A DNA stretch of 64,000 nt from Flavipsychrobacter sp. (GTDB taxonomy: Bacteria > Bacteroidota > Bacteroidia > Chitinophagales > Chitinophagaceae): NCBI GenBank assembly GCA_031292525.1, contig JARLGY010000054.1, positions 62,001 through 126,000 on the forward strand. Reading direction: 5' to 3'. Of the stretch, positions 34,014 to 43,491 are shown piece by piece. The notes below the pieces were generated by a model that saw only the letters and a program-made list of their open reading frames with translations, was not told the DNA's origin and did no database searches. The translations under genes were made by a program, and so were the position numbers. Numbering within the stretch: the first letter of the stretch is position 1; every line of letters begins with the position of its first letter.

Positions 34014-35927
34014 ATGGCCTATAAAATAAAGATTTTACCCCGCTGGATTATTTTTTTGCTTGACATATTATGTGTTCAATCTTGTATTTTCTTTTCTTTC
34101 GTCCTGCGTTTCAACTTCGATCTCCAGGCGGTATCTCAATACAATATAAAGCTGGTACTAGGTATTACCCTGGCGCTTAATACTGTATTATTTTATACTT
34201 TAAAGAGCTATGCAGGCATTATCAGATATACCAATATAGAAGATACTTTCAGGTTACTGATCGTTAATTCTATTGCAGCGGTATTATATTTTACTATAGA
34301 TCTGCTCTCTAACCACAGCTTGCTTTTCCCTATATCTATTGTTGCCATCAACTTCTTCATTGTCAACTTTGTACTTATATCTTATCGCTTATTTGTGCGG
34401 TATAGCTTTAAATTTTACAAATTGCACCGGGAAGATGACCGCAACAAGATAAAAGCCGCTGTATATAATACCAGCGAGCACGGTTTGCTTACGAAGAAAG
34501 TGATGAATGAAATGCCCAACGGTGATGTGCAGGTAGTAGCCTTCCTGGATGATATGTTGAGCAAAAGTGGCAAACTGATGGAAGGCATACCCATTTACAA
34601 TACCGACGAAACCAGCCTGAATAAACTTAGGAACGAAGGAATAGAGCTGCTTATCATTGCCAACCGCACTATACCTAAAGAAAAACTCAACTACCTTGTT
34701 GATACCTGCCTGAATTATGGCATACGCGTGCAGCAGGTACCCCCAATACAACAATGGCTGAACGGGAAACTGGATACAGACCAGCTGAAGAATATAAATA
34801 TTGAAGACCTGCTGGAGCGTGAGGTAATAAAAATAAATAACGAAAAACTACATTCTGAACTGCGTGGGAAGAAAATACTAGTTACAGGTGCAGCAGGGTC
34901 CATCGGCAGTGAGCTGGTAAGGCAATTGATACATTACCATCCTTCTTTGCTTATACTGTGTGACAAGGCGGAAACACCTATGCACAACCTACAATTGGAA
35001 CTGGCTGAAAAATATGCACACGCTAATGTAAAAGCATATATAGGGGACATATGCGATCTGGTGCGTATGGAACACCTTTTTGAAATCTACAATCCTGAAA
35101 TCGTTTATCATGCCGCTGCATACAAGCATGTGCCACTAATGGAGGACAATCCCTCAGTAGCCATATTGAACAATGTACAAGGCACGAAAATACTGGCAGA
35201 ACTTTCTGTGGCCAACGAAGTAGAGAAGTTTGTGATGATATCAACAGACAAAGCGGTGAACCCTACCAACATAATGGGAACATCTAAAAGGATAGCTGAG
35301 ATATTTACCCAAAGTTTTTATAAACATTTATATAAGAACGCCGAGAATAACCTGAATAAGAATGTTACATTCCCTACCAGGTTTGTAACAACACGATTTG
35401 GTAATGTTCTGGGTTCAAACGGATCGGTAATACCACGTTTTAAAGAACAGCTTGAGAATGGGGGGCCAATAACGGTAACACATCCTGATATAACCCGTTA
35501 CTTCATGACCATTCCTGAAGCCTGCCAGCTTGTAATTGAAGCAGGTACCATGGGCAAAGGTGGTGAAATATTTGTGTTTGATATGGGACAGCCCGTGAAG
35601 ATAGTGGACCTAGCCCGCAAAATGATAAAGCTAGCCGGCAAGGAACCCGATGTTGATATTGAAGTTGTATTTACTGGCCTGAGACCTGGAGAAAAACTAT
35701 ATGAAGAATTGCTGAATGACTCTGAAAATGTAATGCCGACATATCATGACAAAATAATGATAGCCAAAGTGCGGGAGTATGATTTCTTAGCCATAAATGA
35801 TAAAATAAATAAGCTGCTGGTAAGTGCACGCAAACATTATACGCTTGAAACTGTGGCACAAATGAAAGAACTGGTACCTGAGTTCAAAAGCAACAACTCG
35901 TTTTATGAGAATGTTGTAAGCGATTAA
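34014..35927 (+). CDS. membrane-bound nucleotide-sugar 4,6-dehydratase (CapD/WbpM/PglF family)
   Basis: 637 residues. Four N-terminal membrane helices (about 10-130), a cytoplasmic CoA-binding-like Rossmann domain (about 145-270), then an SDR dehydratase domain. The SDR domain has the NAD motif VTGAAGSIGSELV (about 288-300), AAYKHVPLMEDNP and the active-site segment STDKAVNPTNIMGTSK with Met replacing the usual Tyr of YxxxK, as in WbpM/PglF. It should convert UDP-GlcNAc to the 4-keto-6-deoxy sugar at the start of bacillosamine/QuiNAc/FucNAc-type glycan synthesis. It stands alone here, with no glycosyltransferases nearby, and ends at a clear terminator. Confidence 0.93.
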   Translation: MAYKIKILPRWIIFLLDILCVQSCIFFSFVLRFNFDLQAVSQYNIKLVLGITLALNTVLFYTLKSYAGIIRYTNIEDTFRLLIVNSIAAVLYFTIDLLSNHSLLFPISIVAINFFIVNFVLISYRLFVRYSFKFYKLHREDDRNKIKAAVYNTSEHGLLTKKVMNEMPNGDVQVVAFLDDMLSKSGKLMEGIPIYNTDETSLNKLRNEGIELLIIANRTIPKEKLNYLVDTCLNYGIRVQQVPPIQQWLNGKLDTDQLKNINIEDLLEREVIKINNEKLHSELRGKKILVTGAAGSIGSELVRQLIHYHPSLLILCDKAETPMHNLQLELAEKYAHANVKAYIGDICDLVRMEHLFEIYNPEIVYHAAAYKHVPLMEDNPSVAILNNVQGTKILAELSVANEVEKFVMISTDKAVNPTNIMGTSKRIAEIFTQSFYKHLYKNAENNLNKNVTFPTRFVTTRFGNVLGSNGSVIPRFKEQLENGGPITVTHPDITRYFMTIPEACQLVIEAGTMGKGGEIFVFDMGQPVKIVDLARKMIKLAGKEPDVDIEVVFTGLRPGEKLYEELLNDSENVMPTYHDKIMIAKVREYDFLAINDKINKLLVSARKHYTLETVAQMKELVPEFKSNNSFYENVVSD

Positions 35928-35950
35928 ATTTAACCCATCTCTTTACTTTT

Positions 35951-35980
35951 AGCAGCCCTTTTAAGGGCTGTTTTCTTTTT
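35951..35980 (+). terminator. rho-independent terminator of the CapD-like gene
   Basis: CAGCCCTT pairs with AAGGGCTG and runs into TTTTCTTTTT, 25 bp after the stop codon. Confidence 0.88.
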
Positions 35981-36033
35981 AGGTAACTTCTAAAATCATT
36001 GTACATAATTTTTAACGATGCTGATATTCAATT

Positions 36034-36070
36034 AAACGTTTGTTCAAATCGAACGTTTGTTCTACTTTTG
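36034..36070 (+). promoter_or_regulatory. TetR-type operator direct repeats over the promoter
   Basis: AACGTTTGTTC occurs twice (36035-36045 and 36052-36062) with starts 17 bp apart. Each copy contains a short GAAC/GTTC dyad. A -33 TTTG (36039-36042) lies in the first copy, and the -7 box TACTTTTG (36063-36070) starts right after the second with 20 bp spacing. The repeats would therefore block the promoter if bound. The regulator gene starts at 36086. Confidence 0.65.
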
Positions 36071-36085
36071 AATCAAATATACTTT

Positions 36086-36730
36086 ATGACAGCTATAGAA
36101 GAAATGCAGGTGACTACTAAAAAAGAAACCCAAATACTTGAAGTTGCAGAGCGTTTATTTGCTACCAAAGGCTTTGAGGGTGCATCGGTAAGGGAAATAG
36201 CACGCGATGCTGACGTGAGCGTATCGATGATCTCTTACTACTTTGGATCGAAGGAAAAGCTGATGGAAGCAATAGTGCTAAAAAGACTAGGCCTTGTAAA
36301 ACTACGCCTGGAGCATTTGCTGGAGGATTTCAGGCTATCATCACTTCAAAAGATGTATGCAGTTGTGGATAGTAATGTGGAGGATATAATTGAGCGTCAG
36401 TATTTTCAGAAAATAATGATACGGGAACAGTGCGGCAAGAGCAGTACCACTACAGCACGCCTAATAGAAGATAACAGGAAGGATATTGGCGAACTGATGA
36501 GAAAATTAATAAGCGAAGGGCAACGTAAAGGGGAATTTAGGGGCGATGTGGATATAACCTTGCTTATGATGACACTTATAGGAACTACTAACTACATAAT
36601 GGCCGCTGAAAAACATTATAGGGTTGAACACGATATGATGCATACCGGTAAACAAGAATTTCAAAAATTCGTTACCCTACACGTAAGTAATTATATAAAA
36701 GACATTTTTCGGCATGTACTTTGCGACTAA
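36086..36730 (+). CDS. TetR family transcriptional regulator
   Basis: 214 residues from the ATG at 36086 (MTAIEEMQVTTKKETQ). The in-frame ATG at 35999 would place the promoter and operator repeats inside the gene, so I reject it. The N-terminal helix-turn-helix is clear (GFEGASVREIARDADVSVSMISYYFGSKEKLMEAI). The C-terminal ligand domain is not specific. It is preceded by repeats that look like its own operator. No adjacent transporter or enzyme gene on the same transcript suggests a target, so it may act elsewhere. Confidence 0.9.
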   Translation: MTAIEEMQVTTKKETQILEVAERLFATKGFEGASVREIARDADVSVSMISYYFGSKEKLMEAIVLKRLGLVKLRLEHLLEDFRLSSLQKMYAVVDSNVEDIIERQYFQKIMIREQCGKSSTTTARLIEDNRKDIGELMRKLISEGQRKGEFRGDVDITLLMMTLIGTTNYIMAAEKHYRVEHDMMHTGKQEFQKFVTLHVSNYIKDIFRHVLCD

Positions 36731-36956
36731 TACAGGTACATGTTAAGGAAGCGAGAGAGGAAAAGATTTTTATAATATGTTCTATTCATAGAACGTATTA
36801 CTATGTACGCTGTATAAATGAAATTTATTATGGAATGTGCGGTAAACATAAGAGGATAAAGATTTTTTTATAAAAAGTGTTACCTTCGACCTTGGCAGTG
36901 AAAAACGGCCGTTTATTATAACCACAAGCCCTGGCCCACTGAAAACGAAATAGATA

Positions 36957-37379
36957 ATGAGTGACAATAATAATATAAAAATACTGCTGGCAGATGACGA
37001 TGCTGAAGACAGGTTTATTATTGAAGATGCATTTAACGAAATAGGCATCCATAATGCTATTCAGTTTGTAGAAGATGGTGAAAAGGTACTTGAGTATTTG
37101 AAAATTGACAATATAAGTTTACCACGCCTTATAGTGCTTGACTTAAATATGCCTCGCTTGAATGGGACTGAAACGTTGCGATCACTTAAAGAATCTGAAA
37201 AATTTAAAGAAATACCTGTTATTATATTTTCTACATCAGTAAATGAAATAGAAAAAACAAGCTGTATGAATCTTGGCGCCCTTGATTACCTAGTAAAACC
37301 ATCGCGCTACGCTGATAGTATAGCCATTGCCAAGTATTTTCATGAATTTACGACACCTTTAGCCGACTCTACAGTTTAG
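36957..37379 (+). CDS. single-domain response regulator receiver
   Basis: 140 residues, one REC domain: LLADDDAED, phosphoacceptor Asp62 in LIVLDLNMPRLNG, the Ser/Thr in IIFSTS and the Lys in YLVKPS. It resembles the Rcp-type receivers that work with phytochrome-like or hybrid kinases. There is no output domain. Convergent with a TPR-histidine kinase that also has no receiver, so they may be partners (positional inference). Confidence 0.93.
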   Translation: MSDNNNIKILLADDDAEDRFIIEDAFNEIGIHNAIQFVEDGEKVLEYLKIDNISLPRLIVLDLNMPRLNGTETLRSLKESEKFKEIPVIIFSTSVNEIEKTSCMNLGALDYLVKPSRYADSIAIAKYFHEFTTPLADSTV

Positions 37380-37400
37380 CTCATCCCAATAAATACCTAT

Positions 37401-37428
37401 ATTACGTAGCTTTTATTACGTAGCTTTA
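37401..37428. repeat. 14-bp tandem duplication at the kinase stop codon
   Basis: ATTACGTAGCTTTT is followed immediately by ATTACGTAGCTTTA. The second copy encodes the last codons and stop of the TPR-histidine kinase on the minus strand, and the first lies just after it. It looks like a recent slippage duplication with no effect on the protein. Confidence 0.7.
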
Positions 37429-39419
37429 TTTTTTATAGTAAAGCAAAATGCTGCGCCCTGTCCTTCAACACTTTCTACCCATATGTGACCACCATTAGTA
37501 ACCACATATTCTTTACACAATTTAAGGCCTACATTAGTACCTTTTTCATTTGCAGTTCCATCTGTACTGTTGCCTACAGCTTCAAAGATTGTTTTCTGCC
37601 TTTCTTCATTTATACCTATCCCATTATCTTTTATTTTAAATACAGTAAAATCTTTCACTGCATTAACATCAGTACTAATTTCAATGGTACCACCCATATG
37701 GGTGAACTTTATAGCGTTGGATAAGAGGTTGCGTATCACAAAATCGAACTGCAATCTATCTGCAAAAATCTGAATATCTGGTGGCGTATTATCGGTGATA
37801 GTAATATTCTTTACTAATGCTTGCTCCGTCAATAATTCCAAACTGTCTTTAATGAGACGTTTTGGTGCAAATTCTGTTTGGAAAATAGTAATGCCTTTTA
37901 TTTGTGACTGCCCCCAGTTCAGTAACTTATCTAATGTTTCTAAGGTAGCTCTTGTTTGGCTTTTGAGATGATAGATAACTTCTTTTTTTTCTTCTTCTGT
38001 GAGGCTACCTGTATCCCAAATAGACAGCAGGCTTACTATACTACCCACAGGTGAGCGAAGATCGTGACCTATAACTGAAAAAAGCTTATCCTTAATGGTA
38101 TTTAATTGTTTGAGTTCCTCTTTCTGCATTTTCAATTGGCTATTGAGCAGAATAGTTTTCCGGTAAAAAAAGATAATGATGAGTAAGGCCGTAGTAATAA
38201 AGCATACAAAAAGCAGCAATAAGGTCTTTTGTGTTTCGTTCTTGTGGTTGATCATTTTAAGCTGATCTACCTTTATGTTGGATTTTTCAAGCTCGTAACT
38301 TGCTTGGAGACTATTTATCTGTTTTGCTTTCTGCATATTGAATACTTGCGACGAGAGCTTGTATTGTAGCCCCTGGATCAAAAATGCATTTTTAAAGTCT
38401 TTATGGTCAGTGTAAACATCCACCATATTGTCATAAACTTTGAGCTGGAGCGATTTGTTCCCCACTTTTATAGAAAGGGCCAAGGCATCGCGCAAGGATT
38501 GCAAGCCTTTTGCGGTGTCTGTATTACTTTCCATCGCCCCGAGGTTGGTAAGGCCTATTACTTCCTCTTCAAGCATGTTACGACTGCGCGCAAGTGCCAG
38601 TTCCTCATTCAGGTATTTAAAAGCTTTGTCATGATCACCTAGATTATCATAGGCAACAACACAGTTAATCAATGCGTTGATCCTTACAATATCAAATTTA
38701 GAAACGGTATCTGTTTCTGCCAGAACAGTATTGAAATAAGTGAGCGATTTTTCGAGTTCTCCCTTTTTGCCGTAAATAATACCTATGTTATTTAAAACAG
38801 AAAGCCTGGAATTTTTATTATCTTTTGCATATGTCAATGCCACCTCAAAATATCTTAGGGCTTTGTCAAGCGCTTTGTCATCATGTACATCCTCTTCTGC
38901 TATATTACCGAGATTAATATAGGTGTGCACTAAATCATCGGTATCATGATATTTTTCAAATATTTTCTTCGACTCTAAAATGTAATACATTGCGGAGTCG
39001 TAATTACCCATTTTAGCTTCAATAATGCTTAATTGATTGTAAGCTGAAGCAATGCCGGTATCAGAATTTACTACTCTAAAAAGTTGAAGCGCATGTAAGC
39101 TTTCTTTATAAGCCTCTTCTCTATTACCCCAATGGCCATGTAGCTGAGACAGGACAGATCTTAATTTTGCTTCGCCAAAAGTATATTTTATCTCCTGAGC
39201 CAGCTCAAGCCCCTGTCTAATAAACTTAAGTGCTGTGTCAGGATTAGCATCCCGGTAGTATAGCGCCAAACTATCCAGCACTATTACTTTCCGGGTATCA
39301 TCTTTAGTTATCTTTAGCTCTTTACTGAGACGTGTAACGTCGAATTGCGCATATACTACAGCTCCCGTTAAAAGCAAAAAACTATAAAAAAACAGGAACT
39401 TGAAAATCCCATTGCGCAT
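37416..39419 (-). CDS. TPR-repeat sensor histidine kinase
   Basis: 667 residues. Signal or anchor segment (FLFFYSFLLLTGAVVYAQ), then about seven tetratricopeptide repeats (about 50-350, for example SAYNQLSIIEAKMGNYDSAMYYI and HTYINLGNIAEEDVHDDKALDKALRYF in part). A coiled linker, one TM helix (LLLLFVCFITTALLIIIFFY, about 395-415), HisKA-type His in FSVIGHDLRSPVGS and HATPase_c (NLLSNAIKFTHMGG, DNGIGI, GTNVGLKLCKEYV) follow. This architecture is frequent in Bacteroidota, and the periplasmic TPR domain senses an unknown partner. A lone receiver lies convergently 36 bp away. Confidence 0.92.
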   Translation of the reverse strand: MRNGIFKFLFFYSFLLLTGAVVYAQFDVTRLSKELKITKDDTRKVIVLDSLALYYRDANPDTALKFIRQGLELAQEIKYTFGEAKLRSVLSQLHGHWGNREEAYKESLHALQLFRVVNSDTGIASAYNQLSIIEAKMGNYDSAMYYILESKKIFEKYHDTDDLVHTYINLGNIAEEDVHDDKALDKALRYFEVALTYAKDNKNSRLSVLNNIGIIYGKKGELEKSLTYFNTVLAETDTVSKFDIVRINALINCVVAYDNLGDHDKAFKYLNEELALARSRNMLEEEVIGLTNLGAMESNTDTAKGLQSLRDALALSIKVGNKSLQLKVYDNMVDVYTDHKDFKNAFLIQGLQYKLSSQVFNMQKAKQINSLQASYELEKSNIKVDQLKMINHKNETQKTLLLLFVCFITTALLIIIFFYRKTILLNSQLKMQKEELKQLNTIKDKLFSVIGHDLRSPVGSIVSLLSIWDTGSLTEEEKKEVIYHLKSQTRATLETLDKLLNWGQSQIKGITIFQTEFAPKRLIKDSLELLTEQALVKNITITDNTPPDIQIFADRLQFDFVIRNLLSNAIKFTHMGGTIEISTDVNAVKDFTVFKIKDNGIGINEERQKTIFEAVGNSTDGTANEKGTNVGLKLCKEYVVTNGGHIWVESVEGQGAAFCFTIKNKAT

Positions 39420-39515
39420 GAAACAAACTTACATTAAAAAACATATCTAAACTATGCAAAAAGTGGGATTTTGCATAATTTATTAACTTTAATTAGACAT
39501 CATAATTAGAAATAA

Positions 39516-39959
39516 TTAAGCATCTACTTTTTTAGCAATATTCCTGTAAACGAAGGAATTAAAAATATGCCTGCGCGCGAATCTTGCCTGGGCATCAGAA
39601 TTTACCAGCTTTACATATATAGCTTTGGGTACGCCATAATATTCGTAACTGCTTCCATCCATAAATTTCACCTGCAGGATCTGCCCTTTGTAGTCAAGAT
39701 CTGTAATGTAAGACTTAGTGATTGTTTCAGTGTATTCAGCGAGGTTTTGCTCCTTTGTTTCGGGTGCAACACTTACCAGGAAATGATAGGCATCTATGAT
39801 ATGCCTGCTTTTTTCCTCAGCTTCAAGCTTACGCTCTTCTTCTGTAAATTTATCAGGGTGCCATGCTTTAATCATATCCCTGTAAACACTTTTCAACTCA
39901 TCAAGGCTTGCTTTTTCTGTTACTCCAAGCAGCCTGCGCCTATCCGCAATTTTCTTCAT
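39516..39959 (-). CDS. J-domain protein fused to a KTSC domain
   Basis: 147 residues. An N-terminal DnaJ-type domain (about 1-65) has the HPD tripeptide in AWHPDKFTEEE. The C-terminal region (about 85-145) carries the KTSC-type pattern YEYYGVPKAIYVKLVNSD followed by FNSFVYRNI. The J domain should stimulate an Hsp70 (DnaK) ATPase. The KTSC domain is small, binds unknown ligands and also occurs in phage and toxin contexts. Single gene, well separated from its neighbours. No TM or signal peptide, so it is cytoplasmic. Confidence 0.85.
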   Translation of the reverse strand: MKKIADRRRLLGVTEKASLDELKSVYRDMIKAWHPDKFTEEERKLEAEEKSRHIIDAYHFLVSVAPETKEQNLAEYTETITKSYITDLDYKGQILQVKFMDGSSYEYYGVPKAIYVKLVNSDAQARFARRHIFNSFVYRNIAKKVDA

Positions 39960-40069
39960 GCTATTATTTTACAAATAACACAGTTGATTGATACCTGTGC
40001 TAAATTTTTTGCAAAAGTAATCTATTATATGCAACTTGTTGCTATGATTAAGTTAAGGATTATCCAGAG

Positions 40070-40975
40070 TTAAAATTCAGTTACCCTACCATGTGACGGC
40101 CTTGCATGGCTATTGACATGGATACTTTTGTCAAATTTATACATGATACCTGCATGTATGCCTATGTTGCTGAAAGGAATAGAATAAGAAGGGGTTGTGG
40201 TGCTATTTTGTGCTAATGCTGAGTTGTAGTTTTTAGAATAAGGATAACTAGTATTCTGGCCGGAAAGCGGAACAGACTGGCCTGCATACGTTTCACTGGT
40301 TAGGGTACCTTGTTTAAGGTTCATAGACATGGATAGCATATTCAATTCACCCCACAGACACACGTTATCGGTTAAATTATACTGTACACCAATTGCGGCA
40401 GTGAGCCCTAGGGAAAAGCTAGTTGTATTATCATAACTATTAACTATGGTTTCTACTGCACCATTACCTGGCAGATTAGTAAAACTTTGCTCTTGCATAA
40501 GATGCACATTTAAAGGCAATACCACGCCGCCACGTCCATATAGATTCCATAGAGTACCGCCGGTCTGCACAACTATCTGTGGTGCCAAAAGCCAAAAGGT
40601 TTTTGCATATTGCTCTATTGATATATTGTACGTTACAGAATCAATTACCTGGTTATTAACATTACCTGTATAGTGATGCGGTGCCAGCCCTGCAGTAACA
40701 TCGAGTTCCAAACCAACATGATCGTTGAACATATACCCGCCACCAAATGTGCCACTGAAACCAGCTGAAAAAGATGCACCACTTTTATAATTGTAGGTAA
40801 TGCCACCGCCCGTAGCATTATTGGTAGCAGAGCCATTGTAAGGGGTACCTGTACCGTCAATGCTTTGGCCTGCCTGGGGGGCACTATAGCCCAGGCCACC
40901 TTTTACAAAGAATTGCTGGGCATGTGCACCAAGAGCAAGCAAGCTAAAGCCTGCAATGAATAAGTATTTTTTCAT
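40070..40975 (-). CDS. outer-membrane beta-barrel protein
   Basis: 301 residues with a signal peptide (MKKYLFIAGFSLLALGAHAQ). The mature protein alternates hydrophobic and polar residues in strand-like blocks (GYMFNDHVGLELDVTAGLAP, TSFSLGLTAAIGVQYNLTDNV, IPFSNIGIHAGIMYKFD) and ends in Phe, as typical of barrels. Long Asn/Ser/Thr-rich loops. Fits an OmpW/OprF-type porin. Substrate unknown. Confidence 0.78.
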   Translation of the reverse strand: MKKYLFIAGFSLLALGAHAQQFFVKGGLGYSAPQAGQSIDGTGTPYNGSATNNATGGGITYNYKSGASFSAGFSGTFGGGYMFNDHVGLELDVTAGLAPHHYTGNVNNQVIDSVTYNISIEQYAKTFWLLAPQIVVQTGGTLWNLYGRGGVVLPLNVHLMQEQSFTNLPGNGAVETIVNSYDNTTSFSLGLTAAIGVQYNLTDNVCLWGELNMLSMSMNLKQGTLTSETYAGQSVPLSGQNTSYPYSKNYNSALAQNSTTTPSYSIPFSNIGIHAGIMYKFDKSIHVNSHARPSHGRVTEF

Positions 40976-41137
40976 GGTAAATCTTTTATCAGATCCAAGA
41001 CCTATAAAGGCTGGAACTGGTACAAAAATATGTATTTGAATGGATTGAGTTGTTCAGGAAAAGTTAAGTTGAGCTACAGGAAAAGTATTGTAGCCAAGAT
41101 ATCATTAAGTAGTAGGTATTAACGTGTTTGAAAACAA

Positions 41138-41166
41138 AAAAGCTGCCCGTTTAGGGGCAGCTTTTT
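41138..41166 (-). terminator. rho-independent terminator of the Omp28-like gene
   Basis: AAAAGCTGCCC and GGGCAGCTTTT pair around GTTTAG, 20 bp after the stop at 41187, with a T tract on the minus strand (also usable in the other direction). Confidence 0.9.
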
Positions 41167-41186
41167 AAACGAATCATCAATTAAAT

Positions 41187-43148
41187 TTATTTAACTACAG
41201 AAAGGCGTTGAGTAGTAGTGCCAGCATCTGTAATGATCTTTACATTGTAGATACCAGTAGCAAGACCATTGGTAGCTATATTTACTTTCTGTGTACCGGC
41301 AGTCATATTTTCATTAGCTACAGTAGCAACTGTACGGCCAATGGCGTCAATAACATCTACACGTACATTGGTAGCTGCTGCTAAAGTAATGCTTAAAGTA
41401 GCGTTGTCTTTAGCAGGGTTTGGATAAAGAGAAATATTGCTTGTAGCAGGAGTTGTATTAGCAACATTCAAAGCGTAATCCCTGATTCCGATATCATCTA
41501 ACCAAAGGATATTACCACCACCAGCTGTTGTCTTTAAAGCATACATTGTTCCAGCAGGATAGCTGCTGATATCCAGACCACAAACATTGTAATCAGAATT
41601 TGAACTTGGTACGTATTCGCCAGCACCTGTAGTAAAGTTTATTGGAGACAAAGGACCAGTCGCCAGGTTAGCACCAGACCTGTTCCATAAAGAAGTCCAT
41701 GTAGTACCGCAATCTGTTGACATTACTACATCAAGAGCATCATTATCTGTTGATAATTGCTGAACATAAGCATAGAAGAACTCAAGAGTAGATTTACCTG
41801 TAGGGGCTTTAGCAGGTGTAGGTATAATGAGATAATCTGTAGTACCTGCATTATATTGGAAATTCAAAAATGCCAATGCAAATTGTGAGCCGTTATGACC
41901 TAATGGCTGGGTAGTGCTACCACTCCAGTAAATGTTAAATAAACCATTCAAATCCAAATAACCAGCTGGCATTACACCCTGGGCTTCAAAGCCTGTACCC
42001 ACCTGAGCAAAAGTAGAAGGAGTTACCTGCAGGTATGCATTACCATAGTTATTATTGTTACCGAAGTTGTAATCACCGGCAACAGCTACTGAATCATACA
42101 CCCTTGTATCTGAGCTACCTGGAGCAGGGATTGCTACAGATATGCTAACTGGTGTGGTACCATTAGGTTCAAGATTACCAGTCCAAGCCTGACTAGTCCA
42201 AGCACCGCTATTTACTTTGCTGTATATGGTTGCAGCAGTAATAGCTGTTGAACCATAGTTGTGAAGTATAGCAGTAGCATTAGAAGTGCTACCAGCAGCA
42301 CCACAAGCAAATGTAAGTGTGGTAGTGCTGTCAATACCAGCATCAACTGTCAAACCCTGAGCAGGTAAATTTGCGCTTCTTGCGCTTTGAGAAATGCTTT
42401 TATCAGCATCGTTCTGTATCCATGCAACAACAAAAGGATTTTTGTTTATATCTACATAATTTGGAACATTACCTACAATAGTATAGGTCATAGAATCACC
42501 TACAGCCCATGTGCTATCTATAACTGTACCTGTAGCATTTGGATACATAGCGCGTGTTACGTATTCAAAATCTGCTTCATTACTTTCGCCTGTAAGGCAA
42601 GGAATAGTAGTAAAGTGTACGGTTTCAACCAATGCTACACGAAGTTTGATATTGCTGCCAGTACCTGTATAAGTGCCTACCGCTTTAACTGTAATTACAG
42701 ATGTAACTTGTGTATGAGTAGCATTCCAAGTAGAATTTACCGAAATAGTAAATGGAGAAGTGAGCGCCGCTTCCGCATCAATATCAGACTGGGTAAAATA
42801 ACCCGGATGGCCAGGAGAGTTTGTGCTAGCATCAGGAACGGTACCATCGAACCTACCATTAGGAGTGCTGTTAACACCATAATAAGCAAGACGCGCATCA
42901 GAAACAGCCTTGTTCTGAAGATAAAAGAAACCTGAACTTGGAATAGGTTCCATGTATTTAATCATCTGCACCTTTACACCATCATTACCTGGAGTGCTGA
43001 TCAGTGTCCACAAACCCGGATTGGTTGCTGCGCAAGGGCCGCAATTTTCGCCGGTAAATTCTTCATACAGCGGAAGGCGTGGAGCCTGTGCGCTTGCAGA
43101 CGCCACCAAAGCAGCGATCGCCGTAAAAGATAGTAAAAGCTTTTTCAT
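41187..43148 (-). CDS. Omp28-related protein with T9SS sorting domain
   Basis: 653 residues. A signal peptide (…ALVASASAQ) precedes a thioredoxin-like Omp28 domain with the CxxC motif in EFTGENCGPCAATNPG near residue 35. It continues FDGTVPDAS and FVVAWIQNDADKSI. A central beta region (about 270-390) and a jelly-roll/MAM-like region (about 395-565) follow. The C-terminus is a type A sorting signal (SNISLYPNPAKDNATLS, VIDAIGRTVAT, GIYNVKIITDAG). Secreted or surface-attached by T9SS. The CxxC suggests a redox or structural disulfide role. Confidence 0.88.
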   Translation of the reverse strand: MKKLLLSFTAIAALVASASAQAPRLPLYEEFTGENCGPCAATNPGLWTLISTPGNDGVKVQMIKYMEPIPSSGFFYLQNKAVSDARLAYYGVNSTPNGRFDGTVPDASTNSPGHPGYFTQSDIDAEAALTSPFTISVNSTWNATHTQVTSVITVKAVGTYTGTGSNIKLRVALVETVHFTTIPCLTGESNEADFEYVTRAMYPNATGTVIDSTWAVGDSMTYTIVGNVPNYVDINKNPFVVAWIQNDADKSISQSARSANLPAQGLTVDAGIDSTTTLTFACGAAGSTSNATAILHNYGSTAITAATIYSKVNSGAWTSQAWTGNLEPNGTTPVSISVAIPAPGSSDTRVYDSVAVAGDYNFGNNNNYGNAYLQVTPSTFAQVGTGFEAQGVMPAGYLDLNGLFNIYWSGSTTQPLGHNGSQFALAFLNFQYNAGTTDYLIIPTPAKAPTGKSTLEFFYAYVQQLSTDNDALDVVMSTDCGTTWTSLWNRSGANLATGPLSPINFTTGAGEYVPSSNSDYNVCGLDISSYPAGTMYALKTTAGGGNILWLDDIGIRDYALNVANTTPATSNISLYPNPAKDNATLSITLAAATNVRVDVIDAIGRTVATVANENMTAGTQKVNIATNGLATGIYNVKIITDAGTTTQRLSVVK

Positions 43149-43255
43149 TTTTAAGGAATTTTATTAAGAAATATAGACGAATTATCGAAAATAAGTAAAA
43201 TAATAACACAGAAATCAAAATGAGTTTATATTTTTTAAAAGAAATAGTTTTTTGC

Positions 43256-43263
43256 TACATTTG
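43256..43263 (+). promoter_or_regulatory. candidate -7 box before the TPP riboswitch
   Basis: TACATTTG matches TAnnTTTG and lies 23 bp upstream of the riboswitch core. Only a T-rich stretch stands at the -33 position. Confidence 0.5.
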
Positions 43264-43285
43264 TGCCGCAGGTTAAAATTAACCT

Positions 43286-43362
43286 GTTACGGGGTGCCTT
43301 AACAATTAAAGGCTGAGATCAAACCCGCTGAACCTGGACCGGGTAATGCCGGTTAGGGAGTT
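43286..43362 (+). promoter_or_regulatory. TPP riboswitch (THI element)
   Basis: The conserved thi-box blocks are all visible in order: CGGGGTGCC (43290-43298), AAGGCTGAGATCAAACCCG (43308-43326), TGAACCTGGACCGGGTAATGCC split across 43329-43350 and the closing GGTTAGGGAG (43351-43360). The pyrimidine-sensor CTGAGA and pyrophosphate-sensor segments are intact. It precedes the TonB receptor gene by 130 bp. Binding of thiamine pyrophosphate should reduce expression of the receptor. No clear T-tract terminator follows, so translational control is more likely. Confidence 0.95.
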
Positions 43363-43491
43363 GAATATCAGCGTATAATATCTCTGTTTGCATGTAATTC
43401 ACGTGGTGTATGTACCACCAATGGATTTATATGCTGCAGCATTTATGTAAAGGAGCCCGGTATAAACTTTTTTATAAAAGATACCGGCCAG

